Shown piece after piece: positions 41,905-50,720 of a stretch of 64,000 bases of DNA. Within the stretch, counting starts at the first letter, position 1. The number at the start of each line of letters is the position of its first letter. The notes under the pieces are model-generated. The model ran no database searches and was not told the DNA's origin. It saw only the letters and a list, made by a program, of their open reading frames with translations. The position numbers were made by a program, and so were the translations under genes. Origin of the DNA: Chloroflexota bacterium (GTDB taxonomy: Bacteria > Chloroflexota > Anaerolineae > Anaerolineales > Villigracilaceae); assembly GCA_013112685.1 (NCBI GenBank), contig JABFGC010000002.1:2552902-2616901 (forward strand), written 5' to 3'.

Positions 41905-44020
41905 AAAACACAACATCATCCTGCAACCCTCGGGGCGGCGCGGACAGATTGACGAAGGCACATCCGTCCGAACCGCCGCGCGCGAACTGGGCGTGGAGAT
42001 CGAATCCATCTGCGCCGAGAATGCCACTTGTGGCAAGTGCATGGTTTTGGTCGAGCAGGGTCGCTTCGAGAAATACAACATTGACTCCAGGCGCGAGAAC
42101 CTCTCCCCTGTCTCGACAGAAGAAGCCGCTTACTTTGCGCGCCGCCCCAAACTGCTGAAGGACAAAGGCTGGGAGGTTGGACAGTTGCGGCTCTCGTGCC
42201 AGGCGAAAATTTACGGCGACGTGCTGATCAACGTCCCCGAGGAAAGCCGCGGCAACAAACAAATCGTCCGCAAGAGCGCGCGGGAACGCGAGATCGAGAT
42301 CAAGCCCGCGATACGAAAATACCTGGTGACAATGAGTCCGCCCACGCTGGAGCGACCAATCGCGGATTGGGAACGTCTCGCCAAGGGGTTGGAAACTTCG
42401 ATGGCGTTGGTGCGCGGCACGGAGGAGAAACTTCCGCGCTGGTATGAAATTAACATTGATTACGCCTGCTTGCGGACTCTCTCGAAGACGCTCCGCGAGG
42501 CGAAATGGAATGTGACCGTTTCGGTTTGGAACGACAGGGAGGTCATCGCTGTCCAGCCGGGCTACCATGAAGACAGTTATGGCGCGGCGGTGGACATCGG
42601 CTCGACGACAGTGGCGCTCTACTTGTGCAATTTGAGGACGGGGGAAATCGTGGCGGCGGAATCCGAGATGAATCCGCAGATCGTGTACGGCGAGGACGTG
42701 ATGTCCCGCATCCAGTATGCGATTGACCAGCCCGACGGCTTGGAGAAACTGCACAAGGCGATCATCGGCACATTGAACAAGTTGTTGAAGCAGGCGGTGA
42801 AGTCGGCAAACATGTCGTTGCGAGTGGCGCAGAGCGCCACGAAGCAATCTCTCGTTGAAGAGGAGGAGATTGCTTCGGGGACGAACGCCCCTCGCAATGA
42901 CATAAAAGTAGAAGATATTCTTGAAATGGTTTTGGTGGGCAACTCCACCATGCACCACATCCTGTTGAACCTACATCCGAAGGATTTGGGGCTGGCTCCA
43001 TTTGTCCCTGCGATTCACAAATCGGTGGACATCAAGGCGCGGGAGTTGGGCTTGCACATCAATCCATCGGGGAACATCCACGTCCTGCCTACCATCGCTT
43101 CGTTTGTCGGTGCAGATACCAGCGCGGTGATCCTCGCCGAAGAGCCGCACAAGCAGGATGAGAACTGGCTGTTGATTGATATCGGCACGAACGCAGAATT
43201 GGTTTTGGGAAACCGCAAGCGGTTGGTTTGCACCTCCACGCCGACGGGACCCGCGCTCGAGGGCGCTCACGTCGAGTATGGGATGCGCGCCGCGCCAGGC
43301 GCGATGGAACGGGTCCACATTGATGAAACGACGCTCGAACCGAAATACAAGGTCATTGGCGTGGAAGGTTGGAACACCGACCATGCCGAGTTCAAGGGTC
43401 ACGTCAAAGGGATTTGCGGCTCGGCGATTATTGACGCGGTGGCGGAATTGTTCCGCACGGGAATCGTCGACTCGCGCGGCAAGTTCAGGAAAGATTTAAA
43501 TACGAAGCGCGTACGGGAGGGGGAATCGGGCTGGGAGTATGTCATCGCCTGGAAGGAGGAAACCTCCATCGGACGAGACATCCCCATCACCCAGCAGGAC
43601 GTGCGTCAAATTCAACTGGCGAAGGCGGCGCTCTTCACTGCGGCGCGCACGTTATTGAAGCGCAGCAACTTGGAAAGCCCTGATAAAATCATTCTGGCTG
43701 GCGGTTTTGGAAGTTACATTGATAAAGAAAAAGCCATGCTCATCGGGCTGATTCCCGATTGCGAACTGGACAAGGTCTATGCGGTTGGGAATGCAGCGGG
43801 CGACGGCGCGCGCATTGCGCTGTTGAACGTCGAAAAACGGAATGAGATTGATTCGGTCACGCGCAAGGTGGAGCGCTTTGAACTGCCCACCGATCCCGAA
43901 TTCCAAAACCAGTTCATGCTGGCGACGAGTTTTCCGCACATGAGCGAGCCGTTTCCGCACATCGCGCATCTCATCCCGCACCGCAAGGCAGATCCGCTGG
44001 CGAAGAATTTCATGAAATGA
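41897..44020 (+). CDS. RACo/RamA-like corrinoid protein reactivator ([2Fe-2S] + ASKHA, DUF4445)
   Basis: 707 residues. N-terminal plant-type ferredoxin with SICAENATCGKCMVLVEQG and RLSCQAKIYGD as Fe-S ligands; then a middle domain and the ASKHA ATPase domain with YGAAVDIGSTTVALYL, VLVGNSTMHHILL, LLIDIGTNAELVLG and KIILAGGFGSYIDKEKAM. RACo and RamA use ATP to re-reduce Co(II) corrinoid proteins after accidental oxidation. About 31 residues (MSLRVAQSATKQSLVEEEEI onward) at 42812-42903 are a translated copy of the MITE-like palindrome, inserted in a loop before the VKVEDILEMVLVGNST-like strand with the frame kept. Confidence 0.88.
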   Translation: MTKKHNIILQPSGRRGQIDEGTSVRTAARELGVEIESICAENATCGKCMVLVEQGRFEKYNIDSRRENLSPVSTEEAAYFARRPKLLKDKGWEVGQLRLSCQAKIYGDVLINVPEESRGNKQIVRKSAREREIEIKPAIRKYLVTMSPPTLERPIADWERLAKGLETSMALVRGTEEKLPRWYEINIDYACLRTLSKTLREAKWNVTVSVWNDREVIAVQPGYHEDSYGAAVDIGSTTVALYLCNLRTGEIVAAESEMNPQIVYGEDVMSRIQYAIDQPDGLEKLHKAIIGTLNKLLKQAVKSANMSLRVAQSATKQSLVEEEEIASGTNAPRNDIKVEDILEMVLVGNSTMHHILLNLHPKDLGLAPFVPAIHKSVDIKARELGLHINPSGNIHVLPTIASFVGADTSAVILAEEPHKQDENWLLIDIGTNAELVLGNRKRLVCTSTPTGPALEGAHVEYGMRAAPGAMERVHIDETTLEPKYKVIGVEGWNTDHAEFKGHVKGICGSAIIDAVAELFRTGIVDSRGKFRKDLNTKRVREGESGWEYVIAWKEETSIGRDIPITQQDVRQIQLAKAALFTAARTLLKRSNLESPDKIILAGGFGSYIDKEKAMLIGLIPDCELDKVYAVGNAAGDGARIALLNVEKRNEIDSVTRKVERFELPTDPEFQNQFMLATSFPHMSEPFPHIAHLIPHRKADPLAKNFMK
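42812..42903. repeat. MITE-like palindrome inside the RACo-like gene, in frame
   Basis: atgtcgttgcgagtggcgca at the left and cccctcgcaatgacat at the right, inner cacgaagcaatctctcg and gaggagattgcttcgggg. Same family as 1925-2046 and 25471-25554. It adds about 31 codons without a stop. Confidence 0.85.
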
Positions 44021-44027
44021 TTCTTAA

Positions 44028-44106
44028 ACACGAAGGCACCAAGGTCACGAAGAAAGAAAGGAAAGAAGAAAGATTCTCTGTGAACTCGGTGCCCTCCGTG
44101 GTGGAT
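44028..44106. repeat. Spacer repeat, 'cacgaaggcaccaagg' family
   Basis: cacgaaggcaccaaggtcacg on the left is partly complementary to cggtgccctccgtggtgg on the right, with an A/G-rich stretch (aagaaagaaaggaaagaag) and attctctgtgaactc between. Same family as 241-319 and 53578-53640. No gene is seen between 44021 and 44123. Confidence 0.6.
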
Positions 44107-44123
44107 AAACAAGGAGAGCAGGT

Positions 44124-45008
44124 ATGAATAAGTTCTTGGAACGCTTGAACGGCGGGGAGATTCTCGTTGCGGATGGGGCGACGGGCTCGAATTTGCAGAA
44201 GATGGGGCTCAAACCTGGAAAGCCGCCCGAGGATTTGGTGATTGACGACCCCGATACGATTCTGAAACTCGCTTCTTCCTTCGCCCAGGCTGGATCGGAC
44301 ATCATCCTGACCTGCACCTTCGGCGGGACTCGCATGCGCATGAAAGACTCGAAGTATCAGGATCGCGCGCCCGAGGTCAACATGCGCGCGGCGGAGATCG
44401 CCCGCAAAGCCGCTTCGCTGAACAACGGACTGGTCGCAGGTTCGATGGGACCCGTGGGCGGAATCATCAAGCCGTATGGTCTGCTGGAATATGAAGATGT
44501 GAAGGCAACATTCGCAGAGCAGGCAAAAGCCCTTGCCGAAGGCCGCGTGGACTTTTTGTTGATCGAAACGATGTTCGCTTTTGAAGAGACGACTGCCGCC
44601 TTTGAAGGCGCGCGCTCCGTCACCGATTTACCGATTGTCGTTTCGTTCAGTTATGACCGCGGCACGCGTACGATGATGGGCGTCAAGCCGAAAGATGTCA
44701 TCAAGAAATATTCCGAAATGGGCGCGGCAATGGTCGGCGCAAATTGCGGCACGACGCTGGAAAACATGGAAGCGGTTGTCAAGGAATATGCCGCCACCCT
44801 GCCGAACATTCCGCTGTGGGTCAAGCCGAATGCAGGCGTCCCGCACATGGACATCGAAACCGAGCAGGGCGTGTACGACATGGGTCCAGAAGATATGGCA
44901 GTGTTCGCAAAGAAATATGTGGAGTTGGGGGCGAAGGTCGTCGGCGGGTGCTGCGGAAACACTGCGGAGCATGTGGCAGCGATTGCGAGAGTGGTGAAAA
45001 GGCAGTGA
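44124..45008 (+). CDS. Homocysteine S-methyltransferase-domain protein
   Basis: 294 residues, a stand-alone Zn-dependent methyltransferase barrel like the N-terminal module of MetH. ILVADGATGSNLQKMGL at the start, the first Zn Cys in VGANCGTTLENM, and the Cys-Cys pair in VVGGCCGNTAEHV. It transfers a methyl group, probably from a methyl-corrinoid, to homocysteine or a related thiol. No corrinoid-binding domain is attached. AAGGAGAGCAGGT lies before the start. It is placed between the RACo-like and the UroD-like methyltransferase genes. Confidence 0.88.
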   Translation: MNKFLERLNGGEILVADGATGSNLQKMGLKPGKPPEDLVIDDPDTILKLASSFAQAGSDIILTCTFGGTRMRMKDSKYQDRAPEVNMRAAEIARKAASLNNGLVAGSMGPVGGIIKPYGLLEYEDVKATFAEQAKALAEGRVDFLLIETMFAFEETTAAFEGARSVTDLPIVVSFSYDRGTRTMMGVKPKDVIKKYSEMGAAMVGANCGTTLENMEAVVKEYAATLPNIPLWVKPNAGVPHMDIETEQGVYDMGPEDMAVFAKKYVELGAKVVGGCCGNTAEHVAAIARVVKRQ

Positions 45009-45009
45009 A

Positions 45010-45069
45010 CAGTCATCAGTGGTCGGTGATCAGTTACGAATTACGGAATGCGTAAAGCGTAATTCGTAA
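45010..45069. repeat. Composite spacer repeat with perfect 12-base hairpin
   Basis: cagtcatcagtggtcggtga words are followed by ttacgaattacg (45034-45045) and its exact reverse complement cgtaattcgtaa (45058-45069). It combines the 'cagtgatcag' and 'gaattacg' families in one spacer. Confidence 0.75.
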
Positions 45070-45081
45070 GTGGAGATGGTG

Positions 45082-46071
45082 ATGCGTGATGAGATTTTGG
45101 ATGTGTTGTCTGGAAAGAAAGTTTCCTCAAAGCCCGCCTTCAGCGGACTGATTCATGTCACCGCCGAGGGGTTGGCGAACGAGGGACTGGGATTCAATGA
45201 AATCCACACGGATGCTCACAAGATGGCGCGGGCGGCGGCGAGCACGTTCAAGTTGACGGGAATGCCCTCCGCGGCGCTGCCGTTGGATTTGTGTGCCCCC
45301 GCCGAAGCATTGGGCGCGGAGTTGAGATATTACGACGATGAAGAGATGCAATTCCCGCAGGTAAAGAAGTTATTGTTCCAAAGCACGAAAGAGATTAGAG
45401 GATTGGAGATTGGCGAAGTAGAGAGCAGCGGGCGGATTGGGTTAATCTGTGAAGCAATTGAATTGGTGAAGGTGGACATTGGGGATCGTGTTGTCATTTC
45501 GGGAATCATCCCCGGTGCGTACACATTGATGATCTACATATGCAAGGCACAGAATCTCTTTCACGAGATGAAGAACGAACCGCAAATGGTTTTGGATGCG
45601 CTCCTTCATCTTTCTTCTTTTCTTGCGAAAATTGGCAATGCGTATTTGGATGCAGGCGCGGACTTCATCACCATCCACGAGATGGGCGGCTCACCGGGGT
45701 TTATCGGACCCAAGCCGTTTGAGGCGTTCGTTCTGCCTGCGCTTCAACGCTTGACCGGAGACCTGCCTCATCCCACCGTACTTTCGGTGTGCGGCAAAAC
45801 GGACTCTGCCATGAGTCTGCTGGCAAAGTCCGGCGCGGATGCGATCTCGGTGGACCAGATGAACAACCTCGCCGCTTCGCGCGCCGCGCTGACGGATACC
45901 CTGCTCTTCGGGAACCTCGACCCAGTGGGGACGCTCTATCGAGGAGACGAAACTCAAATCCGTGAAGCAGCTCAAAGGGCGAAAGAGGCGGGCGTGGACG
46001 CCGTCTGGCCCGGCTGTGACCTCGTCCCGCAAACCCCGCTCAAAAATATCCGCGTTCTGACGCAATTGTGA
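45082..46071 (+). CDS. Uroporphyrinogen decarboxylase-family methyltransferase (MtaA/CmuA-like)
   Basis: 329 residues. The UroD-fold methyltransferases move methyl groups between corrinoid proteins and thiols or folates. Seen: FSGLIHVTAEGLANEGLGFNE, SAALPLDLCAPAEALGAEL, the His in ADFITIHEMGGSPGFIGPKPF, HPTVLSVCGKTDSAMSLLAKSGADAISVDQ with the Zn-ligand Cys, and LFGNLDPVGTLYRG. GTWG-like heme substrate residues of true HemE are not seen. The segment KEIRGLEIGE (45391-45413) comes from a gagattagaggattggagat repeat word. The start at 45082 is chosen for GGAG 7 bases upstream; GTG 45070 and ATG 45076 are alternatives. Confidence 0.85.
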   Translation: MRDEILDVLSGKKVSSKPAFSGLIHVTAEGLANEGLGFNEIHTDAHKMARAAASTFKLTGMPSAALPLDLCAPAEALGAELRYYDDEEMQFPQVKKLLFQSTKEIRGLEIGEVESSGRIGLICEAIELVKVDIGDRVVISGIIPGAYTLMIYICKAQNLFHEMKNEPQMVLDALLHLSSFLAKIGNAYLDAGADFITIHEMGGSPGFIGPKPFEAFVLPALQRLTGDLPHPTVLSVCGKTDSAMSLLAKSGADAISVDQMNNLAASRAALTDTLLFGNLDPVGTLYRGDETQIREAAQRAKEAGVDAVWPGCDLVPQTPLKNIRVLTQL

Positions 46072-46081
46072 GATTCGTCTA

Positions 46082-46110
46082 TTGACTCTCCCTCCCCAAC
46101 TCTGTACACT
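46082..46110 (+). promoter_or_regulatory. Sigma-70-type promoter of the GAF-phosphatase gene
   Basis: TTGACT (46082-46087), 17 bases, TACACT (46105-46110). The start codon at 46138 has GGAGGAAGC upstream. Confidence 0.8.
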
Positions 46111-46137
46111 GACATTGGTCGGACCGGCGGAGGAAGC

Positions 46138-49100
46138 ATGGCGAAGAACAATCATTCCACAAGCAAGGCTGGCGGGAAAAACACAGGAAGGCAAGGTCCA
46201 GGAGGGAGGAAACCGCGCGCTGATGCAGAAACGAAACGTCAACAAAAGATCCAGACGGCGCTTTTTGAAATTGCCGATGCCGCCAGTGCGGTGACGGACA
46301 TGCAGTCGTTCTACAAGAGACTGCACGAGATTGTGGGGACATTGATGTATGCCGAGAACTTTATAATTTTTCTCTACGACGCGGCCACAAACATCCGAAG
46401 CGTTCCATACGTCGCAGATAGCATGGGCGACCTTCCGCCGCCGAGCGGGCCTGTGCCGCCCGGATCATTGCTTGCCGAAGTGCTCGCCCACCCGCATACG
46501 CTGCATTACAAGAAAAAGCAAAACGAAGCGGCTGTTCGCGTAGGTCAGATGTATGGAACTCCAGCCGAGGATTTTGTGGGAATACCTCTTGTGGTGGATA
46601 GTCAAGCCATCGGCGGAATTATTGTTCAAAGCTATATCAAGGGAATCGGCTATTCAGAAGAAGATATTCGCCTGCTGGAGTTCGTCGCGCAACACATCGC
46701 CATTGCGTTGACGCGCGCCCGCGCCATCGAGGAGACGCGCCAGCGAAATTCCGAGTTGCAGATCATCAACAGCGTACAGGAAGGGCTGGCTTCAAAACTG
46801 GATATGCAGGGTATCTATGATTTGGTCGGTGACAAACTCCGGGAGATATTCGATGCGCAAGCCATCCAGCTTGTCTCATTCGATCACGAAAAGAATCTCA
46901 TGCGCCGAAATTATCTTATCGAGAATGGACAGCGGCTCCATGTTGACCCTCTGCCCATCAGCAAGGTGTGGGCGTATTTCATAGGCAATCCGCGGACGAC
47001 TCTACTTAACAACGTGAAAGATTTTATCGCTCAGGTTGACCCGGACTTCGTTGCCCCTCCAGTCGGACATACGCCAAGATCTTTAATTGCCGTTCCACTG
47101 ATGGTAAACGGCGAACTCAGAGGCGCGATTGATATTGAAAGCCTGGATCGGGAAAATGCCTTCAGCGAATCGGATGTGCGCTTATTGGAGACGCTTGCCA
47201 ACAGCATGAGCGTCGCGCTGGAAAACGCGCGTCTCTTCGATGAGACCCAGCGCCTGCTCAAAGAGACCGAGGACCGCGCCGACGAACTTTCAATCATAAA
47301 CGTCGTTCAACAAGGCCTCGCTTCCAAGTTGGATATGCAGGCAATTTATGACCTGGTAGGGGACAAGGTGCGCGATATTTTCAACAGCGAGGTTATATAT
47401 ATAGCCATTCGCGGCATCGATGATCGCGATAGGATCCGATTTCCGTACGCTCTGGACCACGGCGAACGATTTCAGATGAGAGATTTGAAATTCGGCGAGG
47501 GTCTTACCTCCAAAATTCTTGTTTCCAATCAGCCGGTCGTTGCGAATACATTAGAGGAACAGATCGAACTTGGGTCTGTCCTTGAGCCGGACGATGAACA
47601 ACAATCCTACATGGGAGTCCCGATTTGTCTCGGAGATACTGCGATTGGGGTTGTGGCGGTTCAAAGTTACGAGCGATTCGCTTTCAACGATTCGGATGTT
47701 CGCCTGCTAGGCACCCTGGCGGCAAGCATGGGCGTTGCCCTCGAAAATGTGCGGCTTTTCACCGAAACCCAGCAGCGCAACGCCGAACTCGCCATTCTCA
47801 ACAGTGTGGGCGAGGCGATGGCGAAAACGCTGGACGTCAAAACTGTGACGCGGATCGTTGGCGACAAGGTGCGCGATATTTTCAGCGCCGACCAGATAGG
47901 GATTCTGCTTCTTGAGCGACAAACCAACTTGCTCCACCTGCTATACGGCTATGATAAGGCTCACGACAGATATTTGGATGATGGTCAGGTCAAACCTATC
48001 CCGCTCGGAAAAGGATTGACATCCAAAGTAATTGAGTCGCGCCAACCGCTTCTCTTTGGCACGCAGGAAGAAAAGAAAGGTTACGGCCATTACATGCCGC
48101 CCGAATTAGTGGGACAGATAAAATTGTGCGAGTCATGGCTGGGTGTTCCAATCATGGTTGCTGACAATGTGTTGGGCGCGGTACTCGTCGAAGATTATCG
48201 TCCCTATGCTTACAATGAAAGTCACTTGCGCCTGTTGCAAACCCTTTCTTCCAATATGGGCGTCGCCATCCAGAACGCGCGGCTCTTCGATGAAATCCAG
48301 CAGCGTAACGCGGAACTCGCCATTATCAACAGCGTACAGGAGGGATTGGCGTCCAAACTCGACATGCAGGAAATCTACGAACTGGTGGGCGATAAGATCC
48401 GCGAAATCTTCAACGCCCAATCGGTCATGATCGGCACGTACGATCCAGACGCGGCACTTACCCACGTCAATTATCTGTTTGTGAACGGGGAGCGCCAGCA
48501 TCCTGAAGATTCTCCCCTGAGCAGGTTTGCCCAGTATTTCATTAACACCCAGGAGACGGTGGTGATCAACACCAATGCCGAACAACGGGTGGAGGAACTG
48601 GGGATGTTCGTTCGGAACAACGCGCAGATTCCCAGGTCCATGCTCTATGTGCCGATGGTGGTTTCGAGCCAGGTGCGCGGATTCATCAGCCTGCGGAACA
48701 TGGAACAGGAAAACGCATTCGGCGAATCGCACGTGCGCCTGCTGGAAACCCTCGCCAACTCGATGAGCGTGGCGTTGGAAAACGCGCGGCTGTGGGAGCA
48801 GGAGAGGATGTTCCGCAAGGCGCTTCAACGCGAACTGGAGATTGGGCGGGAGATCCAGGCCGGATTCCTGCCCGATGAACTTCCGCTGGTGGAAGGCTGG
48901 GAGATCGCAGCGTCGCTCCTGTCGGCGCGCGAGGTTGCGGGGGATTTCTACGACGTGTTTGAACTGCCCGATGGAAATATCGGTCTCGTCATCGCGGATG
49001 TGTGCGACAAGGGGGTGGGCGCGGCGTTGTTCATGACCCTGTTCCGAAGCCTCATCCGTGCGACAGCCAACCTGGATTATTTCGAGCATACCGGACAGGC

Positions 49101-49626
49101 GGATGCGCCTCATTCGGTGGAAGAACGGCTCCAACGCGCCATGTCGTTGACCAATAATTACATCGCCGAAACCCACCAAAAAAGCAGTATGTTCGCCACG
49201 CTTTTCTTCGGCATTCTCGACCCGCGCAGCGGAAAACTCGCCTATATCAACGGCGGACATGAACCTCCGCTTATCGTCCGGGCGGGGAATGTACGCGAGG
49301 CTTTGAGAAATACGGGACCCGCCTCGGGGGTGATCCCCAATTGGAGCTTTGAGATCCGGGAAACGCAGCTCGACGCGGGCGACGTCTTCTTTGCCTTCAC
49401 AGACGGCGTGCCGGATTCCAGGAATCCAGACGGCGAATTCTTCGGTCACGAGCGGTTGTTCGACTTCCTCCAGCGCAACGACAAGCCGCCGCAGGAACTG
49501 GTCAAGGTCTTTGAGCGCGGTCTGCAGGAGTACATCGCCGGAGCGACCCAGTTCGACGATATAACCTTGTTGGCGGTGCGGCGGGAGCGGCACGCTTTCA
49601 GGGGGAGGGAAGGCTTGGGAGGCTGA
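46138..49626 (+). CDS. Five-GAF-domain PP2C/SpoIIE-type protein phosphatase
   Basis: 1162 residues. A basic N-terminus is followed by five GAF domains (about 45-200, 230-365, 410-540, 575-730, 765-900) and a SpoIIE/RsbU phosphatase domain (about 905-1150) with EIGREIQAGFLPDELP, EVAGDFYDVFEL (metal Asp), IADVCDKGVGAALFM and FTDGVPDSRNPDGE. Four of the GAF units are preceded by nearly the same helical linker, such as LQIINSVQEGLASKLDMQ and IYDLVGDK.REIF, showing recent internal duplication. It probably dephosphorylates an anti-sigma factor antagonist in response to small ligands; no such partner is nearby. There is no transmembrane segment. Confidence 0.92.
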   Translation: MAKNNHSTSKAGGKNTGRQGPGGRKPRADAETKRQQKIQTALFEIADAASAVTDMQSFYKRLHEIVGTLMYAENFIIFLYDAATNIRSVPYVADSMGDLPPPSGPVPPGSLLAEVLAHPHTLHYKKKQNEAAVRVGQMYGTPAEDFVGIPLVVDSQAIGGIIVQSYIKGIGYSEEDIRLLEFVAQHIAIALTRARAIEETRQRNSELQIINSVQEGLASKLDMQGIYDLVGDKLREIFDAQAIQLVSFDHEKNLMRRNYLIENGQRLHVDPLPISKVWAYFIGNPRTTLLNNVKDFIAQVDPDFVAPPVGHTPRSLIAVPLMVNGELRGAIDIESLDRENAFSESDVRLLETLANSMSVALENARLFDETQRLLKETEDRADELSIINVVQQGLASKLDMQAIYDLVGDKVRDIFNSEVIYIAIRGIDDRDRIRFPYALDHGERFQMRDLKFGEGLTSKILVSNQPVVANTLEEQIELGSVLEPDDEQQSYMGVPICLGDTAIGVVAVQSYERFAFNDSDVRLLGTLAASMGVALENVRLFTETQQRNAELAILNSVGEAMAKTLDVKTVTRIVGDKVRDIFSADQIGILLLERQTNLLHLLYGYDKAHDRYLDDGQVKPIPLGKGLTSKVIESRQPLLFGTQEEKKGYGHYMPPELVGQIKLCESWLGVPIMVADNVLGAVLVEDYRPYAYNESHLRLLQTLSSNMGVAIQNARLFDEIQQRNAELAIINSVQEGLASKLDMQEIYELVGDKIREIFNAQSVMIGTYDPDAALTHVNYLFVNGERQHPEDSPLSRFAQYFINTQETVVINTNAEQRVEELGMFVRNNAQIPRSMLYVPMVVSSQVRGFISLRNMEQENAFGESHVRLLETLANSMSVALENARLWEQERMFRKALQRELEIGREIQAGFLPDELPLVEGWEIAASLLSAREVAGDFYDVFELPDGNIGLVIADVCDKGVGAALFMTLFRSLIRATANLDYFEHTGQADAPHSVEERLQRAMSLTNNYIAETHQKSSMFATLFFGILDPRSGKLAYINGGHEPPLIVRAGNVREALRNTGPASGVIPNWSFEIRETQLDAGDVFFAFTDGVPDSRNPDGEFFGHERLFDFLQRNDKPPQELVKVFERGLQEYIAGATQFDDITLLAVRRERHAFRGREGLGG

Positions 49627-49718
49627 GACAGGTCAAAGGTCGAAAGAGGCGGGCGTGGATTCGATCCAGCCAGCTGTTCATCAAAAATATCAAATCAATG
49701 GTTTTTTCATTCCTGCTA

Positions 49719-49747
49719 TTGACGATTTTTCCGCCGATATGTAAACT
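49719..49747 (+). promoter_or_regulatory. Sigma-70-type promoter of the GAF-Hpt remnant
   Basis: TTGACG (49719-49724), 17 bases, TAAACT (49742-49747). Upstream at 49631-49646 lies a 'ggtcaaaggtcgaaag' repeat word. Confidence 0.75.
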
Positions 49748-49767
49748 GAGTCGAACTCAGAGGTATC

Positions 49768-50413
49768 ATGCCCAAGACTGGACAGAAGAAAAAGCCAGCC
49801 GGAAAGATCGAGAGAAAAAACACGACCGCGCGCGCCAAGCCCGTTTTGAACGCGCAAATTCTGAAGGAGTTGAAACAGCGCGAGGCGGAACTGGCGATCA
49901 TCAAGAGCGTGCGGGACGGTCTCGCCTCGAACCTGGAATTGCAGGCGATCTACGATCTCGTCGGGGATAAAATCCGCGACCTGTTCGGCGCGCAGACGAC
50001 GATCATCGCCACCTTCGATCTCGCCGGTGAAATCCAGCATTTCAATTACTACATTGACCGGTATGGGCGCGAGTACATCGAGCCGCGCCCGATGAGCGGT
50101 TTGATGAAGGCGCTCGTCCGGCAGCGGAAGACGTTCGTCTTCAACGACCACGTCGAAGAGCGGATGCGCGAATACGGCGCGCAACTTTTGCTGGGACCGT
50201 TGATCCCAAAGTCGGCGTTGTATGTGCCGCTCGCGGCGCGCGGCGCACACGCTCAAATCCAATGCGGCGACGTTCGGCGCAAACGAACTGAGCGCGCTGG
50301 CGCGTGAGTTGGAAATGCTCGGGCGTGAGAACAACCTCGAAGCGGGGAACAGGCTCGAGGCCCTGCAGGAAGCGTTTGAAAGCGTCAAGCAGCAATTGAA
50401 CGAGTTGAGTTGA
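49768..50413 (+). pseudogene. GAF-Hpt signalling protein remnant
   Basis: Starts like the GAF array: EAELAIIKSVRDGLASNLEL, QAIYDLVGDKIRDLFGAQT, then about 110 residues of a GAF domain ending at SALYVPLAARGAH. At about 50240 the frame and fold change to an Hpt phosphotransfer segment (AAHTLKSNAATFGANELSAL, ELEMLGRENNLEAG) that ends at 50413. The GAF core is incomplete and no histidine kinase domain lies between, so a large internal part is missing. The junction shares GC-rich gcgcgcggcgca words. It may be a deletion by recombination or an assembly collapse between similar GAF genes. Confidence 0.7.
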
Positions 50414-50418
50414 TTCCG

Positions 50419-50601
50419 ATGCATTCATCCCCCGAACCCGCCCGTCTGCTCGTCGTGGACGATAACAAGGTCAACCGCATGATGCTCTCGCGGCATCTCG
50501 AATTGCAGGGGCATCTGGAGGACAATAACACTTTTTCGTTTATTGCACCGACTCCAACTCCGTCCCCGCTCTGCCCAGCCACACCGACTCCAACTCCATA
50601 A
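50419..50601 (+). pseudogene. Truncated response-regulator receiver domain
   Basis: ARLLVVDDNKVNRMMLSRHLELQGH is the first beta-alpha unit of a receiver domain with the acidic pair (VVDD). The protein then turns abruptly into LEDNNTFSFIAPTPTPSPLC and stops; the phosphoacceptor Asp, Thr/Ser and Lys positions are missing. The tail resembles the Pro/Thr linkers of nearby lipoproteins. Together with the preceding remnant it looks like the damaged end of a hybrid kinase-Hpt-receiver system. From 50602 to 50700 nothing else is recognisable. Confidence 0.65.
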
Positions 50602-50720
50602 GGGCCTCTACCATAAAAACGAACAAAATCGAACCACCATGACGCCAAGTTGGACGGCATCGCTCCAGCACAGGCATTCAGTCGGGGACAATGGTGCAAA
50701 CTTCCCCTTATAATTACCGC

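Noticed and set aside
21775..45069. CRISPR array or tandem repeat locus
   Set aside because: The spacer repeats are short, variable words and palindromes without regular spacers and without cas genes.
48133..49593. 486-residue open frame on the minus strand
   Set aside because: It mirrors the GAF/SpoIIE gene, whose domains are unmistakable; no motif is present in the antisense frame.
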